This document shows positions 29,206-38,475 of a stretch of DNA of 64,000 nucleotides, piece by piece. Below the pieces are notes generated by a model that did no database searches, was not told the DNA's origin, and was given only the letters and a program-made list of their open reading frames with translations. The DNA comes from Staphylococcus sp. M0911. Its GTDB lineage: Bacteria; Bacillota; Bacilli; Staphylococcales; Staphylococcaceae. Numbering within the stretch: position 1 is the stretch's first letter; each line of letters begins with the position of its first letter. Made by a program: the position numbers and the translations under genes. The stretch is from positions 2,108,001 to 2,172,000 of the forward strand of contig NZ_CP022881.1 in assembly GCF_003491325.1 (NCBI RefSeq). Direction: 5' to 3'.

Positions 29206-30189
29206 TTACTTAATTATTTCAACGCCTGTAGCGATAATATCACTCGCAATAATTTGTGATGCTTCAAAATGTTTTAAAAATTGGTCGATAACTAATTGTT
29301 TATTTTTCTTTTCTACAAGGACTTTTACATTAGGCCCTGCATCCATAGTGAAATAACAAGGCACTCCCATCTTACGACATTCATGTACAATAGCCATCGC
29401 ATCGTAACTTTCTTGAACCAAATATGTAAACGGTGGTTGAGAACCTAAATTCGTTGCATGCATACGTAGACCATTGGCTTCTATGACTTCACCTAGTTGT
29501 TTAAAGTCTTTAGCTTCAATTGCTTGTTTAGCCTCTTTAATGTCTTCATCGACATGATCTAACCAATATTGATAAAAACGTGACGTATCACGTGTCAATG
29601 ACATCCCAGATCGACTTGATACTTTTTTCGATTGATTATTAATGACCACAAATATCATTGAAAGTTCATCTTCCCAGTGTTCTGCATCTATAGGGTGTGC
29701 ATATGATGTTTCATCATCATGGCCTTTTTCCCATTCTGCAAATCCACCAAAAATACTACGTGAAGCTGAGCCAGAACCACGGCGTGCTAAACGCGATAAA
29801 TCTTTATCTGATAACTCAAGTTGTAACGCTTCATTACATGCCGCTGCTAATGCTGCATAAGCACTCGCAGATGATGCTAATCCAGCTGCTGTTGGTACAA
29901 AGTTTTGACTATCAATTCGTGCATGCAAGTCTGTATTAGCAATCTCTCTAACTATATCCATATATGATTGAATCTTTTTAGTTTCTTTCTCATTGGCTTC
30001 TTTACCATTTAAAATCAATTGATCAGCAGGGTAATCACTATCAAATGTGACTTTCGTTTCCGTATAAAACTTATCTAATGATACTGATAAACTATTATTC
30101 ATAGGTATGATCAATTTTTCATCAGCTTTACCCCAATATTTAATCAATGCGATATTTGTATGTGCGCGTGCTTTACCACTCTTTGCCAA
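29206..30189 (-). CDS. mvaD: Diphosphomevalonate decarboxylase
   Basis: 327 residues, full length. Family features: 'AHTNIALIKYWGKAD' (residues 9-23), the phosphate loop 'AAGLASSASAYAAL' (about 106-119) and the catalytic Asp in 'MDAGPNVK' (about 283). It makes isopentenyl diphosphate from mevalonate diphosphate with ATP. The start codon is TTG; its AGGAGGTTAA ribosome binding site is formed by the last codons and stop of mvaK1, which ends 4 bases earlier, so the two are tightly coupled. Confidence 0.98.
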   Translation of the reverse strand: MAKSGKARAHTNIALIKYWGKADEKLIIPMNNSLSVSLDKFYTETKVTFDSDYPADQLILNGKEANEKETKKIQSYMDIVREIANTDLHARIDSQNFVPTAAGLASSASAYAALAAACNEALQLELSDKDLSRLARRGSGSASRSIFGGFAEWEKGHDDETSYAHPIDAEHWEDELSMIFVVINNQSKKVSSRSGMSLTRDTSRFYQYWLDHVDEDIKEAKQAIEAKDFKQLGEVIEANGLRMHATNLGSQPPFTYLVQESYDAMAIVHECRKMGVPCYFTMDAGPNVKVLVEKKNKQLVIDQFLKHFEASQIIASDIIATGVEIIK

Positions 30190-30193
30190 TGGG

Positions 30194-31114
30194 TTAACCT
30201 CCTAAATTCTCAATCCATGTATGTGCTGCTCCAGCCTTTTCAACTGCAGCTACAATGTTTTTAGCTGTTTTTAAATCTTCAGTAAGTAATAACATACTAC
30301 CACCTCGGCCGCCACCAGTTAATTTACCTGCAATGGCACCATGTGCTTTACCGATTTCTAACAACTCTTCTATTTTATCATGGCTTACTGTTAAATTTCT
30401 TAAATCTTGCTGGCATTCATTAAAAATACGGGCAATCTGATTAAAATCGTGATGTTCTATTGCTTGGCTTGCTTGATACACTAAATCCCCGATATGTTCT
30501 ATATGACTCATATATTCTGGTGATTCACATAATTGGTGAACGTCTTCAACTGCTTGTTTTGTAGAACCTTTTACACCTGTATCAATGACAACCATATAAC
30601 CATTTAATTGTAGTGTTTTCAACGTTTCTGCATGTCCTTTTTGGAACCAAACAGGTTTGCTAGAGACAATGGTTTGTGTATCAATACCACTTGGTTTACC
30701 ATGTGCAATTTTCTCAGCCCAATTGGCCTCTTCAATTAATTCTGCGTCACTTAACGGCTTGCCTAAGAAATCATAACTGGCCCTAGTAAATGCTACTGCT
30801 ATAGCAGCACTTGAGCCTAAGCCTCTAGAAGGCGGCAAATTCGTTTGTATTTTAACTAATAATGGCTCTTCTACACCTGTATTATCTATAAAGCGCGTTA
30901 CCATAGACTTTAAATGCTCTGGTGCATCATACAATAGTCCATCATAAACATTACTTTCAATCGCTGAATAATTTCCTTTTTCAAGACTTTCAATTAAAAC
31001 CTTAATCTTACCGGAATTAAATGGAATAGCTATAGCAGGTTGACCAAAAGTTACTGCGTGTTCACCTATCAAAATAATTTTACCGGTAGACTCCCCGTAT
31101 CCTTTTTTTGTCAT
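30194..31114 (-). CDS. mvaK1: Mevalonate kinase
   Basis: 306 residues from the ATG at 31114, which has AAAGGTGATAATAAC upstream and matches the S. aureus N-terminus; the open frame runs to 31213 without support. Motifs: 'GKIILIGEHAVTFG' (11-24), 'PPSRGLGSSAAIAVA' (about 97-111) and 'KLTGGGRGGSML'. It converts mevalonate to phosphomevalonate. By eye roughly four-fifths identical to remembered S. aureus MvaK1, which argues for a different species. Confidence 0.98.
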   Translation of the reverse strand: MTKKGYGESTGKIILIGEHAVTFGQPAIAIPFNSGKIKVLIESLEKGNYSAIESNVYDGLLYDAPEHLKSMVTRFIDNTGVEEPLLVKIQTNLPPSRGLGSSAAIAVAFTRASYDFLGKPLSDAELIEEANWAEKIAHGKPSGIDTQTIVSSKPVWFQKGHAETLKTLQLNGYMVVIDTGVKGSTKQAVEDVHQLCESPEYMSHIEHIGDLVYQASQAIEHHDFNQIARIFNECQQDLRNLTVSHDKIEELLEIGKAHGAIAGKLTGGGRGGSMLLLTEDLKTAKNIVAAVEKAGAAHTWIENLGG

Positions 31115-31430
31115 GTTATTATCACCTTTTAATATACCTTCACTAATCTGTTTCGTATTATTAATGCCCGTGCTTTTATTTGTACTATTAAGTTTATCAT
31201 TAATAGCAAACACATGATTTTATAATTTTTGTTCAAAATCTTGCATATATTTACCTTTAAATAAGATTTTGTAAACATTTTTCGAATAATATATAAACAG
31301 TTTGCTATTTATTCTTAAATTTTTCCACCTAAACTATAATACTACAAATATTTCTTGGAATACACAGATTTATATATATAATAAGGCAAGTTTAATACAT
31401 AAAATTTGGCTTTCGCGAGAGATGAATGCG

Positions 31431-31528
31431 TAAAAAACCGCCTTATTCAAAATGCATCATAAACTAGGACTATGCAACCAGTCTCAAGTGCATAGTTATG
31501 ATGACAAAAGATGTCTGAATAAGACGGT
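31431..31528 (-). terminator. Large structured terminator after lipL
   Basis: Reading the minus strand, a 13-base arm at 31516-31528 pairs with 31437-31449 (one mismatch) and is followed by TTTTTT (31432-31437). Inside are two further nested stems, 31455-31462 with 31496-31503 and 31469-31476 with 31489-31496. The structure is much larger than an ordinary terminator and may be the end of a small RNA or an extended 3' UTR. The rest of 31115-31430 holds only the leader of mvaK1. Confidence 0.7.
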
Positions 31529-31564
31529 CATTACTATTTTGTTATCTTTAATATCTAATTTATA

Positions 31565-32407
31565 CTACTTTTCGTTCATTTTTGTAATCATTTTCGCATT
31601 ACGATCAATCATCTTATCGAAATAACCCTCATAGCGTTGCCATTCTTCATCAGTGATAGGATCCATATTTAAACGTCCACCTAAATCTTTAATAGCATAC
31701 AATAGTAAAAACATGACATCTTGAACTGAAATTTTTCGGTTTAATAGCGTCTCAAGTGAAGCCATACAATTGGGTTCAATGTCAGGATAAGTGAATTTAG
31801 TTGCTTCACCTTTAAGTGCATGCTCATAAAATTCTTTCATCATTAATGCACGCTCAGAACCAGATCCTTCGACACATAGATATACCTGTACAGCGATTCC
31901 ACCACGCACACGTCGTTGTGAAATACCGGCAAATTTCTTACCATCAATACTCAAATCAAATTTACCAGGACAGTATGAGCGTTCAATTTCATGTGTATCG
32001 ATGTCTACATCTTCATCTTCAAACATTTTAGCAATAAGTAAGTACATGACTGTAAATGCCTCATCGATTGTTGTCTCTGTCTGTCCTTTGAACATCAATG
32101 AAATATTGAGCACACCTTGGTCTAAGACAACCCCTAGACCTCCCGAATTACGTACTATTGCATTATATCCTATTTTATCTGTTAAAAAGGCAATACCATC
32201 CTTTAAAAATGGTAAACGTGAATCATGAATGCCTAAAATCACTGTATGTTGGTGAACCCATGTCCTCACTACATTAGTCGACATATCTTTGCCTACACTT
32301 TCGCAAAACGTATCATCAAAAGCAAATGATTGCATAGGTTCTAAGCCACTAGAATGATCTATATATCGCCATTCAATACCATTAAAATATTTGTTACCTA
32401 AATCCAT
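31565..32407 (-). CDS. lipL: Octanoyl/lipoyl transferase LipL (lipoate-protein ligase-like)
   Basis: 280 residues of the biotin/lipoyl ligase (BPL_LplA_LipB) fold, matching Bacillus LipL/YwfL in length. Signatures: 'RNSGGLGVVLDQGVLNISL' (86-104), catalytic Cys146 in 'SYCPGKFDLSI' and 'KKFAGISQRRVRGG'. LipL moves octanoyl or lipoyl groups from GcvH to E2 subunits by amidotransfer. Its ATG shares a base with the stop of pta (TAATG), an association also seen in Bacillus. Confidence 0.9.
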   Translation of the reverse strand: MDLGNKYFNGIEWRYIDHSSGLEPMQSFAFDDTFCESVGKDMSTNVVRTWVHQHTVILGIHDSRLPFLKDGIAFLTDKIGYNAIVRNSGGLGVVLDQGVLNISLMFKGQTETTIDEAFTVMYLLIAKMFEDEDVDIDTHEIERSYCPGKFDLSIDGKKFAGISQRRVRGGIAVQVYLCVEGSGSERALMMKEFYEHALKGEATKFTYPDIEPNCMASLETLLNRKISVQDVMFLLLYAIKDLGGRLNMDPITDEEWQRYEGYFDKMIDRNAKMITKMNEK

Positions 32408-33396
32408 TATTGTAATGACTGTGCAGCAGTAATAATTGATAAATTATAGACATCTTCGATAGAGCATCCACGTGATAAATCATTTACAGGAGAATTAAGT
32501 CCTTGAAGAACCGGACCAACAGCGTCATAGCCACCTAATCTTTGTGCAATCTTGTAGCCAATATTACCCGCTTCTAAACTAGGGAAAATGAACACATTTG
32601 CATCTCCTTGAATTTTTGCACCTGGTGCTTTTTTCTCAGCTACACTTGGTACAATTGCGGCATCAAATTGGAATTCACCATCAATGACAACATTATCCAA
32701 TTGTTCTTCAGCTACTTTATCTTGTGCTAATTTCAATGCATCTTGAACTTTAGTCACATCGTCTGATTTAGCAGAACCTTTAGTTGAAAAGCTTAACATA
32801 GCAACTTTTGGTTGCATACCGAAACTTTGAGCAGATTTGGCACTTTCTACTGCAATTTCAGCTAATCCTTGTGCATCCAATTCTGGATTAATTGCACAAT
32901 CACCAAAGATATATTGTTCTTCACCTTTCATCATAAAGAAGATCCCTGATGTTTTAGAAACACCTGGTTTAGTTTTAATGACTTGTAGTGCTGGACGTAC
33001 TGTATCTCCAGTAGAATGTGCTGCACCACTTACTAATCCTGCTGCTTTACCAGTGTATACAAGCATAGTTCCAAAGTAATTAACATTATCTAATAATTCT
33101 TCAGCTTGTTCTTTTGTCGCTTTACCGTTACGACGTTCAACAAATGCGTCTACCAATTCTGATTTCAATTCACTTGTTGAAGGATCGATGACTTCTATAT
33201 TGGCAAGGTCTAAACCTTTGTCTTTTGCTAATGATTGAATCTTATCTTTATTACCTAAAACGATTGGTGTTACATAGTCAGTCACTTGTAATTGCGTTGC
33301 TGCAGTTAACACACGTTCGTCTTCCCCTTCAGGTAATACAATATTTACATTTTTCCCTGCTAATTTGTCTTCTAATATGTTTAATAGATTAGCCAT
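32407..33396 (-). CDS. pta: Phosphate acetyltransferase
   Basis: 329 residues from the ATG at 33396; the in-frame codon at 33417 is rejected because AAGGAGG lies between them. Class I Pta features: 'VNIVLPEGEDERVL' near the N-terminus, 'GLVSGAAHSTGDTVRPALQ' in the middle, and the terminal 'GLNSPVNDLSRGCSIEDVYN'. It interconverts acetyl-CoA and acetyl phosphate in overflow metabolism. It is transcribed divergently from hemQ and coupled to lipL. Confidence 0.97.
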   Translation of the reverse strand: MANLLNILEDKLAGKNVNIVLPEGEDERVLTAATQLQVTDYVTPIVLGNKDKIQSLAKDKGLDLANIEVIDPSTSELKSELVDAFVERRNGKATKEQAEELLDNVNYFGTMLVYTGKAAGLVSGAAHSTGDTVRPALQVIKTKPGVSKTSGIFFMMKGEEQYIFGDCAINPELDAQGLAEIAVESAKSAQSFGMQPKVAMLSFSTKGSAKSDDVTKVQDALKLAQDKVAEEQLDNVVIDGEFQFDAAIVPSVAEKKAPGAKIQGDANVFIFPSLEAGNIGYKIAQRLGGYDAVGPVLQGLNSPVNDLSRGCSIEDVYNLSIITAAQSLQ

Positions 33397-33566
33397 AATG
33401 TCCTCCTTGAATTTCATTTCATAATAACGTTTACAAAACTAATTATACGTCATTTTAAAATAGAATGCCATTTCACTCTTTTGTAATCATTTACTTAGTA
33501 GTTAGCTATTTGTTTATGATAAAATTTAGTATGAATTGAACATATAGTTTTAAAGGAGCGATAAAC

Positions 33567-34316
33567 ATGAGTGAAGCAGCCGAAACACTAGACGGTTGGT
33601 ACAGTTTACATTTATTTTACGCAATTGATTGGGCAACATTTAGATTAGTACCAGAAGAAGAACGTGAAACTATGATTACTGAATTTGAAAATTTCGTGAA
33701 CAGTAAAGCGGAAGCAAGAACAACACGTACTGGCGATCAAGCAGTTTATAATATTACTGGTCAAAAAGCAGATTTATTATTATGGTTTTTACGACCTGAA
33801 ATGAAAGAACTCAATTCAATTGAAAACGAGCTTAATAAGCTACGTATTGCAGATTTCTTTATTCCAACATACTCATATGTATCTGTTGTCGAATTAAGTA
33901 ATTATTTAGCAGGTAAATCTGATGAGGACCCTTATGAAAATCCTCATGTAAAAGCTAGATTATACCCTGAACTACCTCATGCAGAATATATTTGTTTCTA
34001 TCCAATGGATAAACGTAGAAATGAAACATATAACTGGTACATGTTACCTATGGAAGAAAGAAAATCATTGATGTATAACCATGGTATGATTGGCCGTAAA
34101 TATGCCGGTAAAATCAAACAATTCATCACAGGTTCTGTAGGTTTTGACGATTTTGAATGGGGTGTCACATTATTCTCTGATGACATTCTACAATTCAAAA
34201 AGATTGTTTATGAAATGCGTTTTGATGAAACAACTGCACGTTACGGAGAATTTGGCAGTTTCTATGTTGGCCATATCTTAAAATCAGAAGACTTTACTCA
34301 ATTTTTTAAATTTTAA
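33567..34316 (+). CDS. hemQ: Coproheme decarboxylase HemQ
   Basis: 249 residues, typical of Firmicute HemQ (chlorite-dismutase fold). The catalytic Tyr145 in '[17 protein letters not shown]' and the proximal His172 in '[14 protein letters not shown]' are present. HemQ oxidatively decarboxylates Fe-coproporphyrin III to haem b in the Gram-positive pathway. The start follows AAAGGAGCG. It has its own terminator at 34330. Confidence 0.97.
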   Translation: MSEAAETLDGWYSLHLFYAIDWATFRLVPEEERETMITEFENFVNSKAEARTTRTGDQAVYNITGQKADLLLWFLRPEMKELNSIENELNKLRIADFFIPTYSYVSVVELSNYLAGKSDEDPYENPHVKARLYPELPHAEYICFYPMDKRRNETYNWYMLPMEERKSLMYNHGMIGRKYAGKIKQFITGSVGFDDFEWGVTLFSDDILQFKKIVYEMRFDETTARYGEFGSFYVGHILKSEDFTQFFKF

Positions 34317-34329
34317 ATATAAGCGATGT

Positions 34330-34366
34330 CGATGAATCCTTATTAAATAGGGGTTCATCGTTTTTT
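34330..34366 (+). terminator. hemQ terminator
   Basis: CGATGAATCC (34330-34339) pairs with GGGTTCATCG (34351-34360), one T.G pair included, followed by TTTTTT. Confidence 0.9.
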
Positions 34367-34372
34367 AATGGC

Positions 34373-34472
34373 ATAAAAAAGTACACTTTGCATGCAAAGT
34401 GTACTTCTGACGAGTAGTATCCTTGGGAGAACTTTAATCACTACTACGTATAAGTTAACTACAAAAAATATA
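34373..34472 (-). ncRNA. rsaA: Probable RsaA small regulatory RNA
   Basis: Minus-strand RNA candidate next to hemQ, where S. aureus RsaA lies (between the SA0543 and SA0544 homologues, from memory). It ends in a perfect 28-base palindrome (34379-34406) with a U run on the minus strand. Upstream, GTAGTA pairs with TACTAC to expose a loop containing UUCUCCCAA, the C-rich motif typical of the Rsa family. A sigma-B-like -10 GGGTAG (complement of 34479-34484) with GTTAAC at 34501-34506 (16-base spacer) could start it near 34472. RsaA in S. aureus represses mgrA translation. Boundaries are estimates. Confidence 0.75.
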
Positions 34473-34478
34473 TTGTCG

Positions 34479-34506
34479 CTACCCAATATATTCTGTAATA
34501 GTTAAC
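34479..34506 (-). promoter_or_regulatory. Candidate sigma-B promoter for the RsaA-like RNA
   Basis: On the minus strand GTTAAC (34501-34506) and GGGTAG (34479-34484), 16 bases apart, approximate the sigma-B form GTTTAA-N12-15-GGGTAT. The spacing is slightly long, so it is only a candidate. The rest of the gap to 34818 shows nothing else beyond AT-rich sequence. Confidence 0.45.
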
Positions 34507-34818
34507 TAATGTTATTTTAACCATTTTGAAATATTTGAAACATAACTTTAGTGTTTATTTATATAAAAGATGTAATAAGTTTATATAAGTTGACAATTGA
34601 ACCTACAAACCTACATTTTCTAAAAATTATCAAATACTGTTCAATATAAAACCATTCTACATTATATATCCAAACAACCATAATGCGTCTTCTTACTTTT
34701 GCAGTCTTTACTTCATTTCGCCTTTTATTAAGACACCCTTAACTTTATATAATGGTTTTTTCTCAATACATCCTCTATAATAAATCTAACTTCAAAATTT
34801 TAAAAAATTGGTGATTAA

Positions 34819-35583
34819 ATGACAAAAGTAGTGAATGAAAACGATCATGAGCGTCTTATTAAAGATGTTGTCATGTTGGCAGCGCGCATTTTACTAGAAT
34901 CTGGTGCTGAAGGTACAAGAGTCGAAGATACAATGAATCGCATCGCCAAAAAATTAGGCTATCAAGAGAGCAATAGCTTTGTTACAAATACAGTAATTCA
35001 ATTCCATTTGCACAACGAATCAACACCTCGCATGTTCAGAATTAATGCGCGAGATACGAATTTAATTAAGATTTCTCAAGCAAATGAAATTTCTCGTTTG
35101 ATCACTAAAGGTGCTATCACATTAAAAGAAGCTAAAGAAAAATTAGAGAAAATATATGTTGCTAAACGAGATAGTAGTCTCCCCTTCAAGGGATTTGCAG
35201 CAGCAATGATCGCTATTAGCTTTTTATATTTGCAAGGTGGTTCGCTTATAGACATTTTGACTGCCTTACTTGCAGGAAGTCTAGGTTATCTAGTCGTTGA
35301 AATTCTAGATAGAAAACTACATGCACAATTCATTCCTGAATTTATTGGTTCCGTCGTCATAGCCATTATAGCTGTTGCCGGTCATACCCTCATACCTCAT
35401 GGCGATCTCGCAACAATTATTATTGCTTCAGTCATGCCTATTGTACCTGGAGTATTAATCACAAATGCCATTCAAGATTTATTTGGTGGTCATATGCTAA
35501 TGTTTACCACTAAATCATTAGAAGCACTTGTCACTGCCTTTGGTATAGGTGCTGGTGTTAGTTCAATTTTAATTTTAGTCTAG
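34819..35583 (+). CDS. Threonine/serine exporter, ThrE N-terminal-type subunit
   Basis: 254 residues. A soluble N-terminal section (1-115) carries the ThrE/DUF1212 pattern 'ARILLESGAEGTRVEDTMNRIAKKLG' and is followed by five hydrophobic helices. It corresponds to the YjjP half of the split ThrE exporter. The companion YjjB-like gene begins 12 bases later. The system exports threonine/serine or related small organic acids; the substrate here is inferred from family only. Confidence 0.87.
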   Translation: MTKVVNENDHERLIKDVVMLAARILLESGAEGTRVEDTMNRIAKKLGYQESNSFVTNTVIQFHLHNESTPRMFRINARDTNLIKISQANEISRLITKGAITLKEAKEKLEKIYVAKRDSSLPFKGFAAAMIAISFLYLQGGSLIDILTALLAGSLGYLVVEILDRKLHAQFIPEFIGSVVIAIIAVAGHTLIPHGDLATIIIASVMPIVPGVLITNAIQDLFGGHMLMFTTKSLEALVTAFGIGAGVSSILILV

Positions 35584-35595
35584 GAGAGCTGTTAT

Positions 35596-36048
35596 ATGTT
35601 TTGGATATTAAATTTTATATTTAGTTTTTTAGCATCGCTGTTCTTCTGCGTGATATTTGATGCTCCTAGAAAATTATATCTTTCTTGTGGTGTTGTAGGT
35701 GCGTGTGGATGGATGATATATATTCTCTTTTATAATGGTTTACAAGTACACACCATATATTCTAGTTTCTTTGGCAGTCTTGCGTTAGGCTTATTAAGCC
35801 ACTATATGGCACGATATAAGAAAGAACCAGCAATTATCTTTATGGTTACTGGAATCATTCCATTAGTACCTGGAGGGCTTGCCTATGATGCTACTAAAAG
35901 CTTAGTCCTTTTACATTTCAATAAAGCCATCAATACGATGTTAGAGGTGACATTAATCGCAGGCGCAATAGCCCTGGGCTTACTTTTTGCAGATCAAATC
36001 TCAAAAATTATTATCTCTGGCTTCGATAGAACAAGAAAGAAATTATAA
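35596..36048 (+). CDS. Threonine/serine exporter, ThrE C-terminal-type subunit (DUF3815)
   Basis: 150 residues with four to five membrane helices and the YjjB/DUF3815 signature 'IFMVTGIIPLVPGGLAYDATKSL' near residue 90-110. It is the small partner of the upstream subunit and is likely co-translated with it (TAGGAGAGC ribosome binding site overlaps the preceding stop). Followed by a long bidirectional terminator. Confidence 0.87.
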   Translation: MFWILNFIFSFLASLFFCVIFDAPRKLYLSCGVVGACGWMIYILFYNGLQVHTIYSSFFGSLALGLLSHYMARYKKEPAIIFMVTGIIPLVPGGLAYDATKSLVLLHFNKAINTMLEVTLIAGAIALGLLFADQISKIIISGFDRTRKKL

Positions 36049-36061
36049 GTCATAATAAAAA

Positions 36062-36113
36062 AAAGTCATGGTGAGTATAAAGAGATTCTCTCTTCACTCA
36101 CCATGACTATTTT
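36062..36113. terminator. Bidirectional terminator between the exporter pair and the APC permease
   Basis: AGTCATGGTGAGT (36064-36076) and ACTCACCATGACT (36096-36108) form a perfect 13-bp stem, flanked by AAAAAAAA before and ATTTTTT after. Confidence 0.93.
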
Positions 36114-37598
36114 TTATGATTTATGATTTGCTGGTTCTTCGACCATACTTTCTACTTCGTCTTCACTTCTATTTAAAATTAATCTACTTAATTCATCATT
36201 GTCCATTTTTTTAAGTTTAGGATAGCGAATCGCAAAGAAGACTAATCCTAATACTAACCATACACCTAATGCAATGTATGATGGTAATGATAATGAAGCT
36301 TTAGTTCCTGGTATTAATAATAAACATAAGAAGATAAACGATACGACTGAACCGATGATACCGAATGTTTTATAAATAGGTGCATACGTATTACTTTGTT
36401 TATTATAACTAAATAATTTAGTAGCTGATAAACAGGTTACAAAGTACGCAACAGAAACACCTGTTGATGACATATCAACTATCCATGTTAACGCTGTACG
36501 TCCTAACCATGGCGCAATTAATGATACACCTACTAGGAAAATAATTGCCACATAAGGTGTTTTGTATTTACTGTGAATACGACTGAATACGCTTGGCATA
36601 ATGCCTGAGCGTCCCATTGAGAAAAGCAGTCTACTGGCACTCATTAAGAAACCATTTAATCCAGTAAAGATGCCCATCATAATGGCAATGGCTAAAACGG
36701 CTAATCCAACATAACCAAATGCTGATTGCGTTTCAGCACCTGTTAACCATAGTTGTCCATTTAAACTTTTCTGATTTGTACTTAACCATCCTGTATATAA
36801 CAACATCACTACATAAGTCATTGATGCTGCAAGTAAACTATAGACGATTAATTTAAATGTCTTATTAGGCGCAAAGTTAAATTCTTCAGCTGTCTGCGGA
36901 ATATTATCAAATCCTACATAAGCCCATGGCGCAATCGATACAATCGTAATAATTGAGATAAACCAACCTTGTTCTGGATTAGCCAAAGGTTGTAAATTAT
37001 CTAAAGCAAAATTATTACCAAAGAACGAACCAAAGAACATCAGTAATACTACAACAACCATCGCTACACAGAAATAATATTGTAACGAGCCAGATACGCT
37101 TGCACCTCTAATAGCTACAAACATAAATACAAGCAACAATATTGTCGCAATAATAATTTCTGTTATGTAGACGTCCCAACCTGCAACAGTGTATAATTTC
37201 CCATTATTCAATACATTAGGTAATAAGAATTTAATCAATAAACTAAATGCGGTAGCATTTAAAGCTACGACACAGACATACCCAAAGGTTAAGAACCATG
37301 AAGAAAAGAAACTCACATATCTACCGAAACTTAAAAAACTAAATGCAAACGCCCCACCTGATACAGGGAATTTTTCTACTAAGGCGCCATAACTTACTGC
37401 AATTAAAATCATAAGCAAGGCACCGATCACTATACCGATGGATGCTGCAATGGGACCTGATTGTCCTATCCAGTCACCTGGAAGAATAAATGCGCCCCAA
37501 CCAATACACGAACCATATGCAATCGCCCAAACAAACTTCTCTGATAAGTTTTGTTTGAGGTCGCCTCTATCTACCTGTTTATTTTTGTCATTTTCCAT
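36114..37598 (-). CDS. APC family amino acid permease
   Basis: 494 residues and about twelve helices. The APC consensus 'GSCIGWGAFILPGDWIG' lies in helix 1 (about residues 29-45), followed by 'EKFPVSGGAFAFSF' between helices 2 and 3 and 'GFDNIPQTAEEF' in helix 6-7. It imports or exchanges an amino acid, which cannot be specified. The C-terminal 30 residues are acidic and cytoplasmic. Its ribosome binding site lies within a leader hairpin (separate entry). Confidence 0.9.
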   Translation of the reverse strand: MENDKNKQVDRGDLKQNLSEKFVWAIAYGSCIGWGAFILPGDWIGQSGPIAASIGIVIGALLMILIAVSYGALVEKFPVSGGAFAFSFLSFGRYVSFFSSWFLTFGYVCVVALNATAFSLLIKFLLPNVLNNGKLYTVAGWDVYITEIIIATILLLVFMFVAIRGASVSGSLQYYFCVAMVVVVLLMFFGSFFGNNFALDNLQPLANPEQGWFISIITIVSIAPWAYVGFDNIPQTAEEFNFAPNKTFKLIVYSLLAASMTYVVMLLYTGWLSTNQKSLNGQLWLTGAETQSAFGYVGLAVLAIAIMMGIFTGLNGFLMSASRLLFSMGRSGIMPSVFSRIHSKYKTPYVAIIFLVGVSLIAPWLGRTALTWIVDMSSTGVSVAYFVTCLSATKLFSYNKQSNTYAPIYKTFGIIGSVVSFIFLCLLLIPGTKASLSLPSYIALGVWLVLGLVFFAIRYPKLKKMDNDELSRLILNRSEDEVESMVEEPANHKS

Positions 37599-37606
37599 AA
37601 TTAAAA

Positions 37607-37644
37607 ACTCACCTCGAGATATTCATATACCCGAAAAGGTGAGT
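37607..37644 (-). promoter_or_regulatory. Leader hairpin covering the ribosome binding site of the APC permease
   Basis: On the minus strand ACTCACCT (37637-37644) is complementary to AGGTGAGT (37607-37614), 22 bases apart. The second arm contains the GAGGTGAG ribosome binding site that precedes the permease ATG by about 11 bases. The arm is followed by TTTTT. It could be a translational switch or an attenuator. Confidence 0.55.
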
Positions 37645-37743
37645 CATGTAACTTAATTATTAAATTATTGTTATCAAATTTACATGTAATTCGTAAAATT
37701 ACCATACATTATGCTGAGAATTTAAATGTAGCAATAATAAACA

Positions 37744-38076
37744 TTAACCAACGATGAATAAAACGCCTCCAATTGGCGTAATGGCACCTAAAATACGAAT
37801 TTGAGTTAACGCTAAAACATATAATGATCCACTAAAGAATACAATACCGAAGAAGATGAGCCAACCTGCCCAATTCACATTAATAGGTGTTGTACCACTA
37901 ATGACACCGATGATAAGTAATGCTAAGCCATGATACATTTGATATGTTGTTGCCTTTTCCCAAACAGACATGTATTTGTCCGATAGTTTACCTTCTAAAC
38001 CGTGTGCCCCAAATGCGCCAGTACCTACTGCCATCATTGTATTTAAGGCCCCTAAAATAATAAATAATTTCATCAT
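37744..38076 (-). CDS. DUF423 membrane protein, C-terminus truncated by a likely frameshift
   Basis: 110 residues of the YwdK/DUF423 family, four helices, with '[19 protein letters not shown]' (17-35) and '[10 protein letters not shown]' recognisable. The frame stops after 'GGVLFIVG', about 13 residues short of the family. In another frame directly after, codons for [12 protein letters not shown] and a stop (37709-37711) restore a normal DUF423 end. The junction reads GTTGGTTAATG, exactly what results from deleting one TTGG from GTTGGTTGGTTAATG. The last helix is therefore incomplete. It follows ung and ywdI as in Bacillus. Confidence 0.82.
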   Translation of the reverse strand: MMKLFIILGALNTMMAVGTGAFGAHGLEGKLSDKYMSVWEKATTYQMYHGLALLIIGVISGTTPINVNWAGWLIFFGIVFFSGSLYVLALTQIRILGAITPIGGVLFIVG

Positions 38077-38097
38077 AATTTACGTTCTCCTTTATTA

Positions 38098-38475
38098 TTA
38101 AAAATCAAATATCGATTCACCGTTTCCAATTTCATCATCTGTTGTCATTAAATTAGAATTAGATAACGTTGAGGATGATTGTTCTTTATTTGAATGATTT
38201 GTATGCGTCACCTTTCCACCTATTGCTTGAATTTCTTCTGGTGTCACATGATCATATGACTTTTGCTGATTTGTTGTCTTCATCAACTTATGCTGTGTAT
38301 CAATATCTGTGTGTGTAAAATCATTATGTTGTAAGCTTTGCGTAGATGATGTTGTGTACAGAGATGTAATGGTGTGTATGGCATACATATGTTTCTCAAA
38401 TTCATGTTGTGATGATGATTCATCAGCTTGAACTAATTCACGCTCAATTAATTGAATAATTTTGTCTTTATCCAT
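38098..38475 (-). CDS. YwdI/DUF5327 family protein
   Basis: 125 residues from the ATG at 38475 (GAGAGGA lies upstream; the frame opens at 38496). The N-terminal helix '[30 protein letters not shown]' is the conserved part of DUF5327; the rest is low-complexity, Ser/Thr/His/Gln-rich and probably disordered, with an acidic end. It overlaps the end of ung by 8 bases, matching the Bacillus ung-ywdH-ywdI cluster. No known function. Confidence 0.8.
   Translation of the reverse strand: MDKDKIIQLIERELVQADESSSQHEFEKHMYAIHTITSLYTTSSTQSLQHNDFTHTDIDTQHKLMKTTNQQKSYDHVTPEEIQAIGGKVTHTNHSNKEQSSSTLSNSNLMTTDDEIGNGESIFDF

Noticed and set aside
29642-29939. Plus-strand frames inside mvaD
   Set aside because: Antisense to a conserved enzyme and lacking start signals.
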